DNA of 64,000 bases from Verrucomicrobiaceae bacterium (GCA_021298725.1 JAJTDU010000005.1:1-64000); one strand, 5' to 3'; numbered from the stretch's first letter, positions 1 through 10,084 are shown. Numbers and translations are program-made. Notes: a model not told the origin generated them from the sequence alone.

Positions 1-2
1 TC

Positions 3-1229
3 TGGTTCTTCCTCGACGGCGGCCTCTCGCATCTCGACAGCTTTGATCACAAGCCGCGCCTCACGCAGGATCACGGCAAGCCACTGCAAATCGCCGGCAA
101 AAAGGAGGACATCACCGGGCGCACCACCAACGCCATCCTCGGCAGCCCCTTCGCCTTTCAGCGCTATGGCGCTTGCGGAAAAATGGTCAGCGATCTCTTC
201 CCGCACATCGGCTCTTGCGTGGATGACCTCACCTTTCTCCATGGCGTGCACGGGCCGTCCCCCGATCACGAGAGCGCCATCGGCATGTTGCACGGAGGCT
301 CACTTTTGCAGGGCTTCCCCAGCGTTGGCTCGTGGGCGCACTACGGTCTCGGTTCGGAGAATCAGAACCTGCCCGGCTTCGTCGTCATGGGCTCACGCAA
401 GCGCATGTATCGCACCAATGGATTCCTGCCGCCGGTCCATCAGGGCTCGCCCTTTTTCCAGGATCCCGCCCGGCCTCTGGCCGATCTCGTGATGGCGGAG
501 AAGATCAAATCGCTCCAGCAAAACAAGATGCGGGCGGTGGGGCAGCTCGACCGCGACTTTCTGAAAACCTCTGCGCAGAATCAGATCATCGAAGCCGCCA
601 TCGCCAACCACGAAAAGGCCTACGTCATGCAGGACGCCGTGCCTGAGGCCACCGATCTCACCCAGGAGACCGCCGCCACCCTCGCGCTCTACGGCGTGGG
701 CACTGAGCACAAGGAAACCGATGAATTTGGCCGGCAATGCCTCGTCGCTCGGCGGTTGCTCGAGCGTGGCGTTCGCTTCATCGAGATCGTCAGCAACGGC
801 TGGGACCAGCACGGCGATCTCCAGAACCTGCATGCCAAAAACGCCCGCGCCATCGACCGGCCCATCGCCGGTCTGTTGAAGGATTTAAAAGGGCGCGGCC
901 TGCTGGAGGATACGCTTGTCGTCTTCGCCACCGAGTTTGGCCGCACGCCCAACACCGAAGGCGGCGGCAGCAAACCGGGCCGCGACCATCATCCCTGGGG
1001 CTTTACCATCTGGATGGCCGGCGCGGGTCTGCGCCCCGGCACCAGCCACGGCCAGCTCGACGACTTCGGCTACTTCCCGGTCGAAGGAGCCGTCGATATC
1101 CACGACATCCACGCCACCGTCCTGCACCTCCTCGGCATCGACCACCAGCGCCTCACCTACCGCTACTCCGGCCGTGATTTCCGCCTCACCGACGTGCATG
1201 GCAAACTCGTGCAGGAGATCCTCGCGTGA
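3..1229 (+). CDS. DUF1501 secreted protein (5' partial)
   Basis: The frame is open from the first bases of the window (reading WFFLDGGLSHLDSFD), well upstream of the ATG used in the ORF track, so the gene begins outside the window and its Tat-type N-terminus is missing. It is a DUF1501 protein, a sulfatase-like alkaline phosphatase-superfamily fold. Family-like segments seen are GGLSHLDSFD, GVRFIEIVSNGWDQHG, VVFATEFGRTPNT and GRDHHPWGF near the C-terminus. DUF1501 proteins are usually exported and encoded next to planctomycete-type cytochromes (DUF1549/DUF1553), whose gene probably lies just upstream. Biochemical activity is not established for the family. Confidence 0.9.
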   Translation, partial: WFFLDGGLSHLDSFDHKPRLTQDHGKPLQIAGKKEDITGRTTNAILGSPFAFQRYGACGKMVSDLFPHIGSCVDDLTFLHGVHGPSPDHESAIGMLHGGSLLQGFPSVGSWAHYGLGSENQNLPGFVVMGSRKRMYRTNGFLPPVHQGSPFFQDPARPLADLVMAEKIKSLQQNKMRAVGQLDRDFLKTSAQNQIIEAAIANHEKAYVMQDAVPEATDLTQETAATLALYGVGTEHKETDEFGRQCLVARRLLERGVRFIEIVSNGWDQHGDLQNLHAKNARAIDRPIAGLLKDLKGRGLLEDTLVVFATEFGRTPNTEGGGSKPGRDHHPWGFTIWMAGAGLRPGTSHGQLDDFGYFPVEGAVDIHDIHATVLHLLGIDHQRLTYRYSGRDFRLTDVHGKLVQEILA

Positions 1230-1242
1230 TGAACCCAAGCCA

Positions 1243-1288
1243 ATAGGCAAAAGAATAGCCTGATTCTCCTGCCCCCATTCTACTGCCT
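1243..1288. repeat. short intergenic inverted repeat
   Basis: The 81-nt gap between the DUF1501 gene and the beta-propeller gene holds an imperfect palindrome: TAGGC and AGAAT are answered by ATTCT and GCCTA. It has no T-run and no nearby start codon to explain it as a terminator or operator. It may be a dispersed intergenic repeat. Confidence 0.35.
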
Positions 1289-1310
1289 ACCTGCTTTTCC
1301 AAATCCAACC

Positions 1311-2270
1311 ATGAGACTTCTACTCTTCCTTCTCCTCACCTCCTTCACTCACGCCGAGGAGCGCTACTTGCTCGCGGCGGACAACCAAGTCATCGAGATC
1401 AATCGCGAGGGCAAGGTGACCGATCTGCTGAAGCATCCCGGCCATGGCGGCATTTACGATGCGGCACGGCTGCCGGACGGCGGCATCGCGTATGCACATA
1501 GGGGCGGCTTGGCCGTGTTTGATGCGGCGAAGAAGCTCGTCATGGAGCACAAGGCCGTCGCAGGCCCCAAAGGTGCGGAAGCGAACAGTGTGGCCGTGCT
1601 CGAAGGCGGCAAGAAGTTCGCGCTCATGGACAGCGGCGTGAATCAGATCCGCATCGTCGATCAAAGCGGCAAGGTGGTCAGCGAGACGCCGCTGCCCGAC
1701 CTCAGCGATGACCCGTTGCACTTCCGCTATCGCATGATCCGCGAAGTGCCAGGCGCGGGTGCCTTCTGGGTCGGCCAATACGCACGCAAAACGGTGCTGA
1801 AGGTCGAAATAGGCACGGGGCGTGTGTTGCAGACGATTCCACTCGATCCGCTGCTGAAGCCTTCTCCAACCGTGAAGAAGGCCTTTGCCACCTTGCAGGC
1901 TAAAGATGGCTCACTGTGGGTCGCCACATCGACGGGATGCCAGTTGCTTCACCTGGATTCAGCAGGCCAAAAACTCGGCTGCTGGACCACCCAAGACATC
2001 GGCCTCTCCTGCCGCTATCTGCTCGGCATGTCCCAGTTGACCAACGGCCACGTCCTCATCGCCTGCGGCGACTTTCACCTCAAAACCGCCGACGAAGGCC
2101 GCGATCTCCTCGCTGAAGTCACCACCGATGGCAAAGTCGTGTGGAAGCTCACGCGCGAGCAGTTGGTGGATCAAATCGAAGGCAGCGTCGAGAAAAGCAC
2201 CGGCATGGAGGAGATGCGCATCACCAACGTCCATGCCTATGAAAGCGCTCACCTCAATGTGAAACGATGA
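1311..2270 (+). CDS. secreted beta-propeller protein
   Basis: This 319-residue protein begins with a clear signal peptide (MRLLLFLLLTSFTHA, cut before EERYLLA). The rest is a run of short beta-strand repeats of the type seen in NHL/SMP-30-like or PQQ-like propellers (YLLAADNQVIEI, GGIAYAHRGGLAVF, VWKLTREQLV). No catalytic residues can be assigned. Its stop codon overlaps the start of the next gene (ATGA), so it is translationally coupled to the DUF1592 cytochrome and probably acts with it outside the cytoplasm, perhaps in binding or sensing a substrate. Confidence 0.72.
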   Translation: MRLLLFLLLTSFTHAEERYLLAADNQVIEINREGKVTDLLKHPGHGGIYDAARLPDGGIAYAHRGGLAVFDAAKKLVMEHKAVAGPKGAEANSVAVLEGGKKFALMDSGVNQIRIVDQSGKVVSETPLPDLSDDPLHFRYRMIREVPGAGAFWVGQYARKTVLKVEIGTGRVLQTIPLDPLLKPSPTVKKAFATLQAKDGSLWVATSTGCQLLHLDSAGQKLGCWTTQDIGLSCRYLLGMSQLTNGHVLIACGDFHLKTADEGRDLLAEVTTDGKVVWKLTREQLVDQIEGSVEKSTGMEEMRITNVHAYESAHLNVKR

Positions 2271-4602
2271 AGTACTTCTTCTCCATTCTCTGCGTCGTCC
2301 ACGTCTCCTCGGTGCAATCTCAAACTGTGCCGCCGCAGATCGACCAGAGCTGCATCGAGTGCCATGACAAGGAAACCGCCAAAGGCAGTCTTGATCTCAC
2401 CGCGCTGAAGTTTGATCTCGCCGACTTTGCCACCCGCCAGCGTTGGATTCGCATCCACGACCGCGTGGAGAAAGGTGAGATGCCACCGAAGGCCGAAGAT
2501 TTGCCTGCGGAGCAACGCGCCGCCTTGGTGAAGTCGCTCTCAAGTTCGATTCATGCGGTGGATCACGCCGAAGTCATTGCGCATGGCCGTGGGCCTCTGC
2601 GGCGACTGAATCGCGATGAGTATGAGCAAAATCTCCGCGATGTGCTGCAACTCCCGAGCCTCGATATTCGCGACATGCTTCCCGAGGACCGCGAAGGGCA
2701 TCATTTCAACAAGGCCAGCGAGACGCTCGACATTTCGCGTGTACAACTCACGGCCTATCTCGACGCCGCCGAGGCCGCGCTGCGTGCGGCGATGATCACG
2801 GCAGACAAACCGCCACCAGTGACAAAATTCCTTGCTGTCGGCACCAACCTTTTTCCAAGCAACGACACCTTTGGCGAGCGCGCGGCGATGTTCTTCGCGA
2901 AGAACAACCAAGCCATCAACCTTGCCAAGGAAGACGCGAAAAAAGCCACCCATGACGAGCAGATTGAACTCGCGCTCTTCCGCTCCGCGCACTGGCCCTA
3001 CTACGGCTATCCGAAAGGCTTCATCGCGCGGCTGCCGGGAGACTACAAGGTTCGTTTCTCCGCCCGCGCCGTGCTGCAACAAGCCGGCCACAAGCTTGTG
3101 GCAGCCAAACAGGCCGTACCGATGACTTTCCGGGCGCGCAAGCCCTCCGGCCCTGATGTTTCCGGCGATGTCCGCGCCACTGGCGGCATCATGGATGTGC
3201 CACCGGAGAAAACGACCTTTGAGACGATCATCCGCCTGCTTCCCGGCGAGACTTTTGAATACAGCCTGCTCGGCCTGCCCGTGCCGCTCGCCCGCAACGT
3301 CAAAGGCGGTCCGCCGACCTATCGCTACCCTCCGTTCCCCGAAGGAGGACAACCCGGAGTCGCTTTCCAATGGCTGGAAGTGGAAGGACCGATCTCAGCG
3401 GAGACATGGCCGCCGGCGTCACATCGCGTGTTATTTGGCGATTCGCCCACCAACGACGCCAAAGCGCTGTTGCGTCGGTTCGTGAAGCTCGCCGCACGCG
3501 AACCCATCACCGAAGAGACGCTGAAGACGTTCGATGATCTCATCCAGAGCCGTCTCAATGAAAAAGCACCCTTCAACGAGGCCATGCTGGCCGGTTACAA
3601 GGCGTTCCTCTGTTCTGGGCACTTTTTGTATCTGCGCGAGCCGGAGCACGAAGACGATCATTTCGCCATCGCCTCACGTCTCTCGCATTTTTTGACGAAC
3701 ACACGCCCCGATGCCGCTTTGAGCGAGCTGGCAGCCCAAAAGCAGCTTCGCGACGACGCAGTGCTCAAAGGCGAAACCGAGCGTCTCGTCTCCAGCAGCG
3801 GCTTTGAGCGCTTCATTCGCAGTTTCACCGACTACTGGCTCAATCTCCGCCACATCCGCCGCGACGAGCCGGACATCCGACTCTATCCCGAGTATCGCTT
3901 CGATGATTATCTCGTCGAAAGCATGGAGCTGGAGACGCGCGCCTTCGTCACCGCGATGATTCGCGACAACCTGCCCGCCAAGGTGCTTGTGGATGCCGAT
4001 TTCGTCTTCGCCAACGACCGTCTGGCAAAACACTATGCGCTGCCGCCACTCGGCGGCTCGGCGATGCGCAAGATCACGCTACCAAAGGACAGCGCGCTCG
4101 GTGGTCTGCTCACGCAAGCCGCCCTATTAAAAGTCACCGCGAACGGCACCACCACCTCGCCCGTCGTGCGTGGTGCGTGGATCATGGAGCGTCTCGTCGG
4201 CGAACCACCGCCACCTCCGCCCTCCAGCGTGCCGGCCGTCGAGCCGGACATTCCTATCGGGGCTTGGAAGCAGGTGAAAGCATCACTGGGATCGACCGTG
4301 CTGGCCATGATTACACTTACACGCTTGCCGCCCACGTTGATGCCAGCGGCAAGCTGCTGGATGGCCGCAGCTTCCAAAACATTCAGGAACTAAAAGCCTA
4401 TTTGGCCGCCAATCCGCGCCAACTCGCCCACAACCTGCTCCATCAATTCACCATCTACGCCACCGGCACACCCGTGCGCTTCTCGGATCGTCCAGAGGTC
4501 GAGTCGATGCTCGATGCTTGTGCGAAGAATGGCTATCGCGTTGGCGATTTGCTGCACGCGCTGGTGCAGAGCCCGATTTTCCTTGGAGGACAGAAACCAT
4601 GA
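2267..4602 (+). pseudogene. DUF1587/DUF1592/DUF1588/DUF1585 cytochrome, frameshifted by an internal deletion
   Basis: The first 665 or so codons read as a planctomycete-type cytochrome: signal peptide, a heme motif CIECH near residue 30, DUF1587 (LNRDEYEQNLRDVL), DUF1592 (HFLTNTRPDAALSELA) and the start of DUF1588 (RGAWIMERLVGEPPPPPP). After VEPDI the frame changes. The DUF1585 C-terminus (YRGLEAGESITG... onwards) continues in the next frame, in the ORF listed at 4177-4602. The segment that normally lies between them, with a second CxxCH and IDPxGFAxExFD, is absent, so this is a loss of roughly 45 codons with a net frame change and not a single-base slip. Either a real pseudogene or an assembly fault. 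Confidence 0.8.
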
Positions 4603-5743
4603 ACACCCCGCACGTTGCCAAAACTCTCCCACGCCGCCGCTTCTTGCGCACTGCGGGCGTCACACTGGCTTTGCCGCTGCTGGAGTGCCTAAGGCCGGTG
4701 TTTGCGCAGGGCGCGAAGCTGCCGACACCGAAGCGCATGCTGCTGATCTCGAACAATCTAGGCGTGCTGCCGAAGCCGTTCTTTCCGCAAGGTGCGGGAC
4801 CTGATTACGAGTTGTCACCTTACCTTTCGGCGCTCGCGGATTTTCGCGGTGACTTCACGGTCTTCAGCGGACTCTCGCATCCCGATGTGAATGGCGGTCA
4901 CAGCACGGAGAACTGCTTCCTCACCGCCGCACGTGGACCGACGAAGAGCGGGTTTCGCAATCAGATCTCGCTCGATCAGTTTGCGGCGGAGAAGCTCGGT
5001 CAGGTGACGCGATTCCCGACGCTGAACCTCGGGGTGAACATCGACAAGGCAAACCGCAGCCTGTCATGGACGCGCGATGGCGTGCTGCTGCCTGCCGAGG
5101 ACAGCGCGCCGGCCTTGTTTCAGAAAATGTTCGTCCAGGGCGATCCCACTGCGGTGCAAAAGCAGCTCCATCGCCTCAAAGAACGCGGCAGCATCCTCGA
5201 CACGTTGCTCGATGACACCAAGCAATTCAGCCGCTCTTCTTTGAAAAATTCGACCTCATGCTGGCCATGGCGCAGCTCGCGTTGGAGTCCGACAGCACGC
5301 GCATCGTCACGCTGATGGTGGATGCTTTTGCTACGCCTGTTTTCAAACTGCATCCCGATCAAAACACCACCGACGGCTACCACAACCTCAGCCATCACGG
5401 CCAGGCCGTTGAGAAGGTGAATCAACTCGAAGACGCCGACCGCCAGCAGATGGCGCTGCTGCACAAGCTGCTGAAAAACCTCGCTGCGAAACCCGATGGC
5501 GACGCACGTCTGCTCGACCGCACGATGATCCTCTACGGCAGCAACATGGGCGATGCGAACACGCACGATAACTCGAACCTCCCCATCCTCCTCGCCGGCG
5601 GCGGCTTCAAACACGGCCAGCATCTTGCTTTCAAGCGCGATGCCAATACACCGCTGAGCAACCTCTTCGTCACCATGCTCCAGCAGATGGGCGCGGAAGC
5701 GGATGCATTTGGATCCAGCACAGGTGTCTTGACCCTGCGATGA
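4599..5743 (+). pseudogene. DUF1552 protein, frameshifted by an internal deletion
   Basis: Starts at ATG 4599, overlapping the previous stop (ATGA), with GGAGGA 8 nt upstream. The N-terminus is a twin-arginine-like signal (PRRRFLRTAGVTLALPLLE), followed by DUF1552 segments (KRMLLISNNLGVLPK, FSGLSHPDVNGGHST). The frame is lost after LLDDTKQFSR near 5230. The C-terminal half resumes in another frame as PLFFEKFDLMLAMAQLA and runs to 5743 with the family-typical GYHNLSHHGQ and YGSNMGD. About 40-50 residues usually found between the two halves are missing. DUF1552 proteins are regularly the partner of DUF1592-type cytochromes, so both members of this pair are damaged the same way. Confidence 0.8.
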
Positions 5744-5807
5744 AACGCACGCCAGAGGTTCTTCCGCACGGCTTTTAACCACACTCTTCGAAACAAGAGC
5801 AGGGGGC

Positions 5808-5894
5808 GAAAATCAAAACGCGCCCGATCTTTCGACCGGACGCGCTTGGGGGTTTTGGGGGGGGGATTGAGGGAACGAGTTGGAAAACTCGTTC
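5808..5894 (-). terminator. putative sahH terminator region (two hairpins)
   Basis: Reading the minus strand just after the sahH stop there is a perfect 9-bp stem (GAACGAGTT with AACTCGTTC, 5873-5894), then a G/C-rich hairpin (GCGCGTCCG paired with CGGGCGCG) followed by TTTTGATTTT. The second hairpin fits an intrinsic terminator for sahH. It may also stop read-through from the converging DUF1552 gene. Confidence 0.5.
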
Positions 5895-5899
5895 TGCGA

Positions 5900-7303
5900 T
5901 TAATAGCGGTAGTGATCCGTCTTGTAAGGGCCTTCGACAGGCACGCCGATGTAGTCGGCTTGATCCTTGGAGAGGACGGTGAGCTTCACGCCGATCTTGG
6001 CGAGGTGGAGACGAGCGACTTCTTCGTCGAGCTTCTTCGGCAGGACGGTGACGCCGATCGGGCGGCTGTCCTTGGTTTCCCAAAGTTCGATCTGAGCGAG
6101 CGTCTGGTTGGTGAAGCTGTTGCTCATGACGAAGCTCGGGTGGCCAGTGGCGCAGCCGAGGTTCACGAGGCGTCCTTCAGCCAGCATGTAGATGCTGTTG
6201 CCTGCGGGGAAGGTGTACTTGTCCACCTGGGCTTTGATGTTGAGGCGCTTCACGTCGCTACGGGTGTTGAGCTTATCGACTTGGATCTCATTGTCGAAGT
6301 GGCCGATGTTACAGACGATGGCTTGGTCCTTCATCTTCTCCATGTGGGCGACGGTGATGATGTCCTTGTTACCCGTGGTGGTGACGTAGATATCGCCATA
6401 ACCCAGGGTATCTTCGATCGGCATGACGCGGTGACCTTCCATGGCAGCCTGAAGGGCGCACACGGGGTCGATTTCGGTCACGATGACCTGAGCGCCCATG
6501 CCACGCAGTGCGGCGGCACAACCCTTACCCACGTCGCCATAACCCATGACGACACCCACTTTGCCGGCGATCATGACGTCGGTGGCGCGCTTGATGCCGT
6601 CGAGGAGGGATTCGCGGCAGCCGTAGAGGTTGTCGAATTTGGACTTCGTGACGCTGTCGTTCACGTTGATGGCAGGGAAGAGCAGCTTACCAGCCCTGGC
6701 CATTTCATAGAGGCGATGCACGCCGGTGGTGGTCTCTTCGGAGACGCCCTTCAGATCCTTCACGATGGTGTGGAAAATGCCAGGCTGGTTCTTGGCGATG
6801 TCCTTGAGGAGGTCCTTGATGACCTTCACTTCGTGGTTGTCGGACGGGGTGTTCACCCAATCGTCACCATTTTCCATTTCATAGCCTTTGTGAACGAGAA
6901 GAGTCACGTCGCCACCGTCATCGACGATCAGCTGAGGGCCCTTTTCGCCTGGGAAGACGATGGCCTTCCAGGTGCACCACCAGTATTCTTCGAGCGTTTC
7001 GCCTTTCCAAGCAAACACCGGCGTACCGGAAGCGGCGATCGCGGATGCAGCGTGGTCTTGGGTGGAGAAGATGTTGCAGGAGGCCCAGCGGACATCGGCA
7101 CCGAGTTCCTTCAGCGTCTCGATGAGCACGCCGGTCTGGATGGTCATGTGCAGGGAGCCGGTGATGCGGACGCCAGCGAGGGGCTTTTTAGGACCGTATT
7201 TCTCGCGAGTGGAGATGAGGCCGGGCATTTCGCTTTCGGCGATGTCGAGTTCTTTGCGACCGAAGTCGGCGAGGGCGATGTCTTTTACTTTATAGTCGGA
7301 CAT
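5900..7303 (-). CDS. ahcY: adenosylhomocysteinase
   Basis: A 467-residue S-adenosylhomocysteine hydrolase (SahH/AhcY). It splits SAH into adenosine and homocysteine, removing the product that inhibits methyltransferases and feeding homocysteine back to methionine. Visible marks are [12 protein letters not shown], the substrate-site segment [14 protein letters not shown], the NAD-binding motif GYGDVGKG at about residue 254, and the conserved C-terminus KTDHYRY. Length is normal for the longer bacterial form. It stands alone on the minus strand, divergent from a DUF1080 gene. The intergenic region carries a long palindrome over the likely promoter, closely related to one upstream of metK, so control by SAM or SAH level is likely. 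Confidence 0.97.
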   Translation of the reverse strand: MSDYKVKDIALADFGRKELDIAESEMPGLISTREKYGPKKPLAGVRITGSLHMTIQTGVLIETLKELGADVRWASCNIFSTQDHAASAIAASGTPVFAWKGETLEEYWWCTWKAIVFPGEKGPQLIVDDGGDVTLLVHKGYEMENGDDWVNTPSDNHEVKVIKDLLKDIAKNQPGIFHTIVKDLKGVSEETTTGVHRLYEMARAGKLLFPAINVNDSVTKSKFDNLYGCRESLLDGIKRATDVMIAGKVGVVMGYGDVGKGCAAALRGMGAQVIVTEIDPVCALQAAMEGHRVMPIEDTLGYGDIYVTTTGNKDIITVAHMEKMKDQAIVCNIGHFDNEIQVDKLNTRSDVKRLNIKAQVDKYTFPAGNSIYMLAEGRLVNLGCATGHPSFVMSNSFTNQTLAQIELWETKDSRPIGVTVLPKKLDEEVARLHLAKIGVKLTVLSKDQADYIGVPVEGPYKTDHYRY

Positions 7304-7337
7304 GAGGTGTCGTATGGGTTCAGGTTTGGGGTGAAAT

Positions 7338-7375
7338 GGAACAAATCAACGTATCAGGATGCGTTGATATGTTCC
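7338..7375. promoter_or_regulatory. 38-nt palindromic operator-like site upstream of sahH
   Basis: A near-perfect palindrome 35 nt upstream of the sahH start: outer arms GGAACA / TGTTCC, inner arms ATCAACG / CGTTGAT, and a centre with ATC / GAT. Only a few positions fail to pair. The 24-nt inner core (7345-7368) matches 18 of 24 positions with the site upstream of metK at 36319. A consensus -35 TTGACA lies on the minus strand at 7391-7396, placing the palindrome over the expected -10 region, a classical repressor position. It resembles the logic of SahR-type ArsR-family sites known from Proteobacteria; the cognate regulator is not in this window. Confidence 0.65.
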
Positions 7376-7390
7376 AAAGACTCCCTTCAG

Positions 7391-7396
7391 TGTCAA
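7391..7396 (-). promoter_or_regulatory. candidate -35 element of the sahH promoter
   Basis: TTGACA on the minus strand, about 90 nt upstream of the sahH start codon. At 17-18 nt spacing the would-be -10 (AACATA or ACATAT) is poor and lies inside the palindrome at 7338-7375. This fits a regulated promoter but is not proof of one. Confidence 0.4.
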
Positions 7397-7442
7397 ACGG
7401 GGATTTATCTGCGCTCCAGAGGCCGTTTGAGGCTGACCCACC

Positions 7443-8081
7443 ATGAAACTCGCCCACGCCTTCACCTTCCTCCTCGTCGCCTTTTCACTCCAAGCCGAAG
7501 ACCTCCACCCCACTGCCGAAGCCACCGGTTTTGTGCCGCTTTTCAACGGCAAGGACCTCACCGGTTGGAAAACCACCGGAAACTGGCTGGTCGAGCCGGA
7601 TGGCAGCATCTCGCTGCATCCGCGTGAGGGCGAGAAGGGCTGGCAACGCTACGACGCCTATCTTTCCACTGAGAAACAGTTCGCCGACTTCACACTCGAC
7701 CTGGAATTCAAGATCAACGCCAAGGGCAATAGCGGCGTGTTCATGCGCGTCGGCGATTTGAAGGATCATGTCAAAAGCGGCTTCGAGGTGCAGATTCTCG
7801 ACACCTACGGCCTTGAAAAACCCGGTCATCACGACTGCGGCGGCATCGTGAAGGGCATCGGCCCCTCGAAAAACATGGTCAAACCGGCTGGCGAGTGGAA
7901 TCGCTATACCATCACCGTCAAAGGCCGCAGCGTGAAGGTCATCTTCAATGGCGAGCAGGTCATCGACGCCAGCCTCGACGACATCAAGATGGCCGACCGC
8001 CCGAGTCTCGGCCACATTGCCTTCCAAGACGAGGCGCTGCGCGTCTGGTATCGCAACGTGCGGGTCAAGGAGCTGAAATAG
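7443..8081 (+). CDS. secreted DUF1080 (3-keto-disaccharide hydrolase-like) protein
   Basis: A 212-residue protein with signal peptide (MKLAHAFTFLLVAFSLQA) and one DUF1080 domain, a concanavalin-like beta-sandwich. Family marks are PLFNGKDLTGWKTTGNW near the N-terminus, the strand FTLDLEFKINAKGNSGVFMRV, and GHIAFQDEALRVWYRNVRVKEL at the end. DUF1080 members are abundant in Verrucomicrobia and Planctomycetes and are linked to polysaccharide or glycoside breakdown; some act on 3-keto-glycosides. It is monocistronic and divergent from sahH. A second, lipoprotein-type paralogue is at 31077-31820. Confidence 0.88.
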   Translation: MKLAHAFTFLLVAFSLQAEDLHPTAEATGFVPLFNGKDLTGWKTTGNWLVEPDGSISLHPREGEKGWQRYDAYLSTEKQFADFTLDLEFKINAKGNSGVFMRVGDLKDHVKSGFEVQILDTYGLEKPGHHDCGGIVKGIGPSKNMVKPAGEWNRYTITVKGRSVKVIFNGEQVIDASLDDIKMADRPSLGHIAFQDEALRVWYRNVRVKELK

Positions 8082-8092
8082 GCTAGCCCTCT

Positions 8093-8875
8093 TCACTCGG
8101 CGAGCTTTCCGTCCGCCACATGCACCGTGCCGCCTCGCACGGCGATCTGCTCCCGCGCCTGCTCCACCGGCACATGACGCGGCGTGGTCGCGGGTGAACC
8201 CTGTGGGCGCGCCCAGCGGATGCCGTTCGCGATCACACGCTGCACGTCCGGGTGATGGTAAATCGGATACACCTCATGCCCCGGACTGAAGTAAAAGATG
8301 CGCCCGCTACCGCGTGTCCACGTCGCGCCGCTGCGGAACACCTCGCCGCCTTGGAACCACGACACAAAGATCAGCTCGTCCGGCGTCGGGATGCCAAACG
8401 GCTCGCCATACATCTCCGAGTGCTCGATCTCGATGCAGTCGCCCAGCCCCGCCGCGATGGGATGACCCGGATTCACCACCCAGACGCGTTCCCGCTCGCC
8501 CGCCTCCCGCCAGCACAGGGCACAGCTCGTGCCCATGAGGCGTTTGAAGACCTTCGACCAGTGCCCGGAGTGCAAAACGATCAGCCCCATGCCCGCGAGC
8601 ACCCGCTGCTGCACCCGCGTCACCGTTTCATCCAGCACCGCATCATGCGCCGCATGGCCCCACCACAGCAGAACGTCCGTTTCGTCGAGAATCGCCTGTG
8701 AAACGCCCTGCTCCGGCTCCTCCAGCGTCGCCGTGCGGATGATGAAGTCCGCATTCGTTCCCAAAGCCTCCGCCAGCGCTCCGTGGATGCCCTTCGGGTA
8801 GATTTGGGCGACGCTAGGGTTCTGACGCTCGTGGACGAATTCGTTCCAAATGGTGACGCGGATGGGGGAAGGCAT
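8093..8875 (-). CDS. ThuA domain protein
   Basis: The ThuA (trehalose-utilisation, class I glutamine amidotransferase-like) fold is seen from [16 protein letters not shown] to the C-terminus: [29 protein letters not shown], and [29 protein letters not shown] use the internal ATG at 8875 (about 260 residues) because the 28 residues before it in the ORF track are unlike the family. No signal peptide, so probably cytoplasmic. ThuA proteins occur beside sugar oxidoreductase and DUF1080 genes, consistent with a role in sugar metabolism; exact activity unknown. It converges on the DUF1080 gene with an 11-nt gap. Confidence 0.88.
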   Translation of the reverse strand: MPSPIRVTIWNEFVHERQNPSVAQIYPKGIHGALAEALGTNADFIIRTATLEEPEQGVSQAILDETDVLLWWGHAAHDAVLDETVTRVQQRVLAGMGLIVLHSGHWSKVFKRLMGTSCALCWREAGERERVWVVNPGHPIAAGLGDCIEIEHSEMYGEPFGIPTPDELIFVSWFQGGEVFRSGATWTRGSGRIFYFSPGHEVYPIYHHPDVQRVIANGIRWARPQGSPATTPRHVPVEQAREQIAVRGGTVHVADGKLAE

Positions 8876-9115
8876 GGTGATAGGCAAAGTAAGAACACCT
8901 TTGGACCCGCCATTCCCCCTGCGCCACAATTCGCACTCACAACGAGCCAAGATCTGCACCGCAGGTCATTGGAGGATTCACCTCCTGGGAAAAGGAAGTT
9001 TTTCAGCGCCGAGAAAGGCCGACAGCCGCTGTTTTTCGGCTCAAATGCGCGAGGTCGGGAGAACTTGGAAACGGACCACTTTACGCTCGCACAGAGGGCG
9101 GCTAGTCCTGATGGG

Positions 9116-9991
9116 ATGAAACACCTCCTGCTTCCGTTCCTCCTCATCCTCGCTGGTTGCTCCACACCGCGCGGCAGCACTCCGGGCAGTCTGCCCCCCT
9201 CGCCGGGTGGCATGCCGCAGATCATCAATGTGTCAGCCTATGATCCGAAGGAGCGGCAGCGTGAAGGGCGCAGTTACTCAGAGCATGACGTCTCGGCATT
9301 GCGGGCGAATGGAGCCAGCGGCCTGATCGCTCGTGCGGGTAAAGGCGGGAACCTGGATGAGAAGTGCGCGACCTTCTTGGCCTCGGCGGATCGGGCGGGG
9401 ATGCTGCCGGGGGTCTATTACCGTGTGCAGCGGCAGGTGGATGCCGTGGCGCAGGCGGATCAGTTGGTCAATCGTGCTCTGGCTCTGGCTCGTGGTCGCT
9501 CGTGGAATGCACCCGCGCTGCTGCTGTGCGGCGATTTCGACGGCGATCTGCCTCTCGCGGCGATTCTGCGCTTCATGGACCGGGTGGAGAGCTGCACAGG
9601 CGTCATTCCCGTCGCTTATCTGGAAAACAGCACGCAGCTCAAGCAAACACTTAGCGGTGCGGATGCCGCCACGAAGGCCAAACTACGCCGCATGCCTTAC
9701 TGGCTCGCGCTTTATGCCCACGACAGCGGTTCTGGGCCTGTTTATCCCGCACCCGGGCATCCGAACGGCCTGCTCAAACAATACGACGTGTGGTCGAACT
9801 GGACGCTGTGGCAATACGGCGGCGTCGATTGGCAGGGCGGTCGTTCACGGCCCAAAGTTTACCACCATGGCCGCTACCGCTTCCCGCCCTACTTTGGCAA
9901 TCTCGACCGCCCGACGGAGCGAAACGTCTTCCAGGGCTCACACGCCGCTCTGGCAGCGTTCTGGCAGCAGCACGGGCTGAGCCTGCGCTGA
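9116..9991 (+). CDS. GH25-like (lysozyme fold) lipoprotein
   Basis: Start at ATG 9116 gives a lipoprotein signal (MKHLLLPFLLILAGC, lipobox Cys at 15), much better than the upstream starts in the ORF track. The body looks like a glycoside hydrolase family 25 barrel: an N-terminal VSAYDP strand, GLIARAGKGGNLDEKCATFL, LPGVYYRVQRQVDAVAQAD, GDFDGDLP, and a C-terminal YDVWSNWTLWQYGG. The usual GH25 acidic pair (DxE) is not obvious; GDFDGD occupies its place, so activity on peptidoglycan is uncertain. About 291 residues, anchored on the periplasmic side. Confidence 0.7.
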   Translation: MKHLLLPFLLILAGCSTPRGSTPGSLPPSPGGMPQIINVSAYDPKERQREGRSYSEHDVSALRANGASGLIARAGKGGNLDEKCATFLASADRAGMLPGVYYRVQRQVDAVAQADQLVNRALALARGRSWNAPALLLCGDFDGDLPLAAILRFMDRVESCTGVIPVAYLENSTQLKQTLSGADAATKAKLRRMPYWLALYAHDSGSGPVYPAPGHPNGLLKQYDVWSNWTLWQYGGVDWQGGRSRPKVYHHGRYRFPPYFGNLDRPTERNVFQGSHAALAAFWQQHGLSLR

Positions 9992-10084
9992 TTGCCTTCC
10001 ACAAGGATCGCATTAAAGCTACCCACGATGCGGGCAGTCGTTTTTTTCGCCGCTGCCGCGATGAGACCTTCCATCTCCCCCCCC

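Noticed and set aside
4177-4602. Programmed frameshift in the DUF1592 gene
   Set aside because: Not a slip: a conserved segment with a heme motif is physically absent, so recoding could not restore a normal protein. The same argument applies to DUF1552 and pyrH.
7304-7442. SAH or SAM riboswitch upstream of sahH
   Set aside because: The region has one long palindrome positioned over the promoter but no recognisable riboswitch core; the similarity to the metK site at DNA level favours a protein operator.
5846-7627. 593-residue plus-strand ORF
   Set aside because: It is the antisense shadow of sahH: low-complexity composition (His, Asp, Val-rich), no recognisable domain, while the opposite strand encodes an unmistakable SAH hydrolase.
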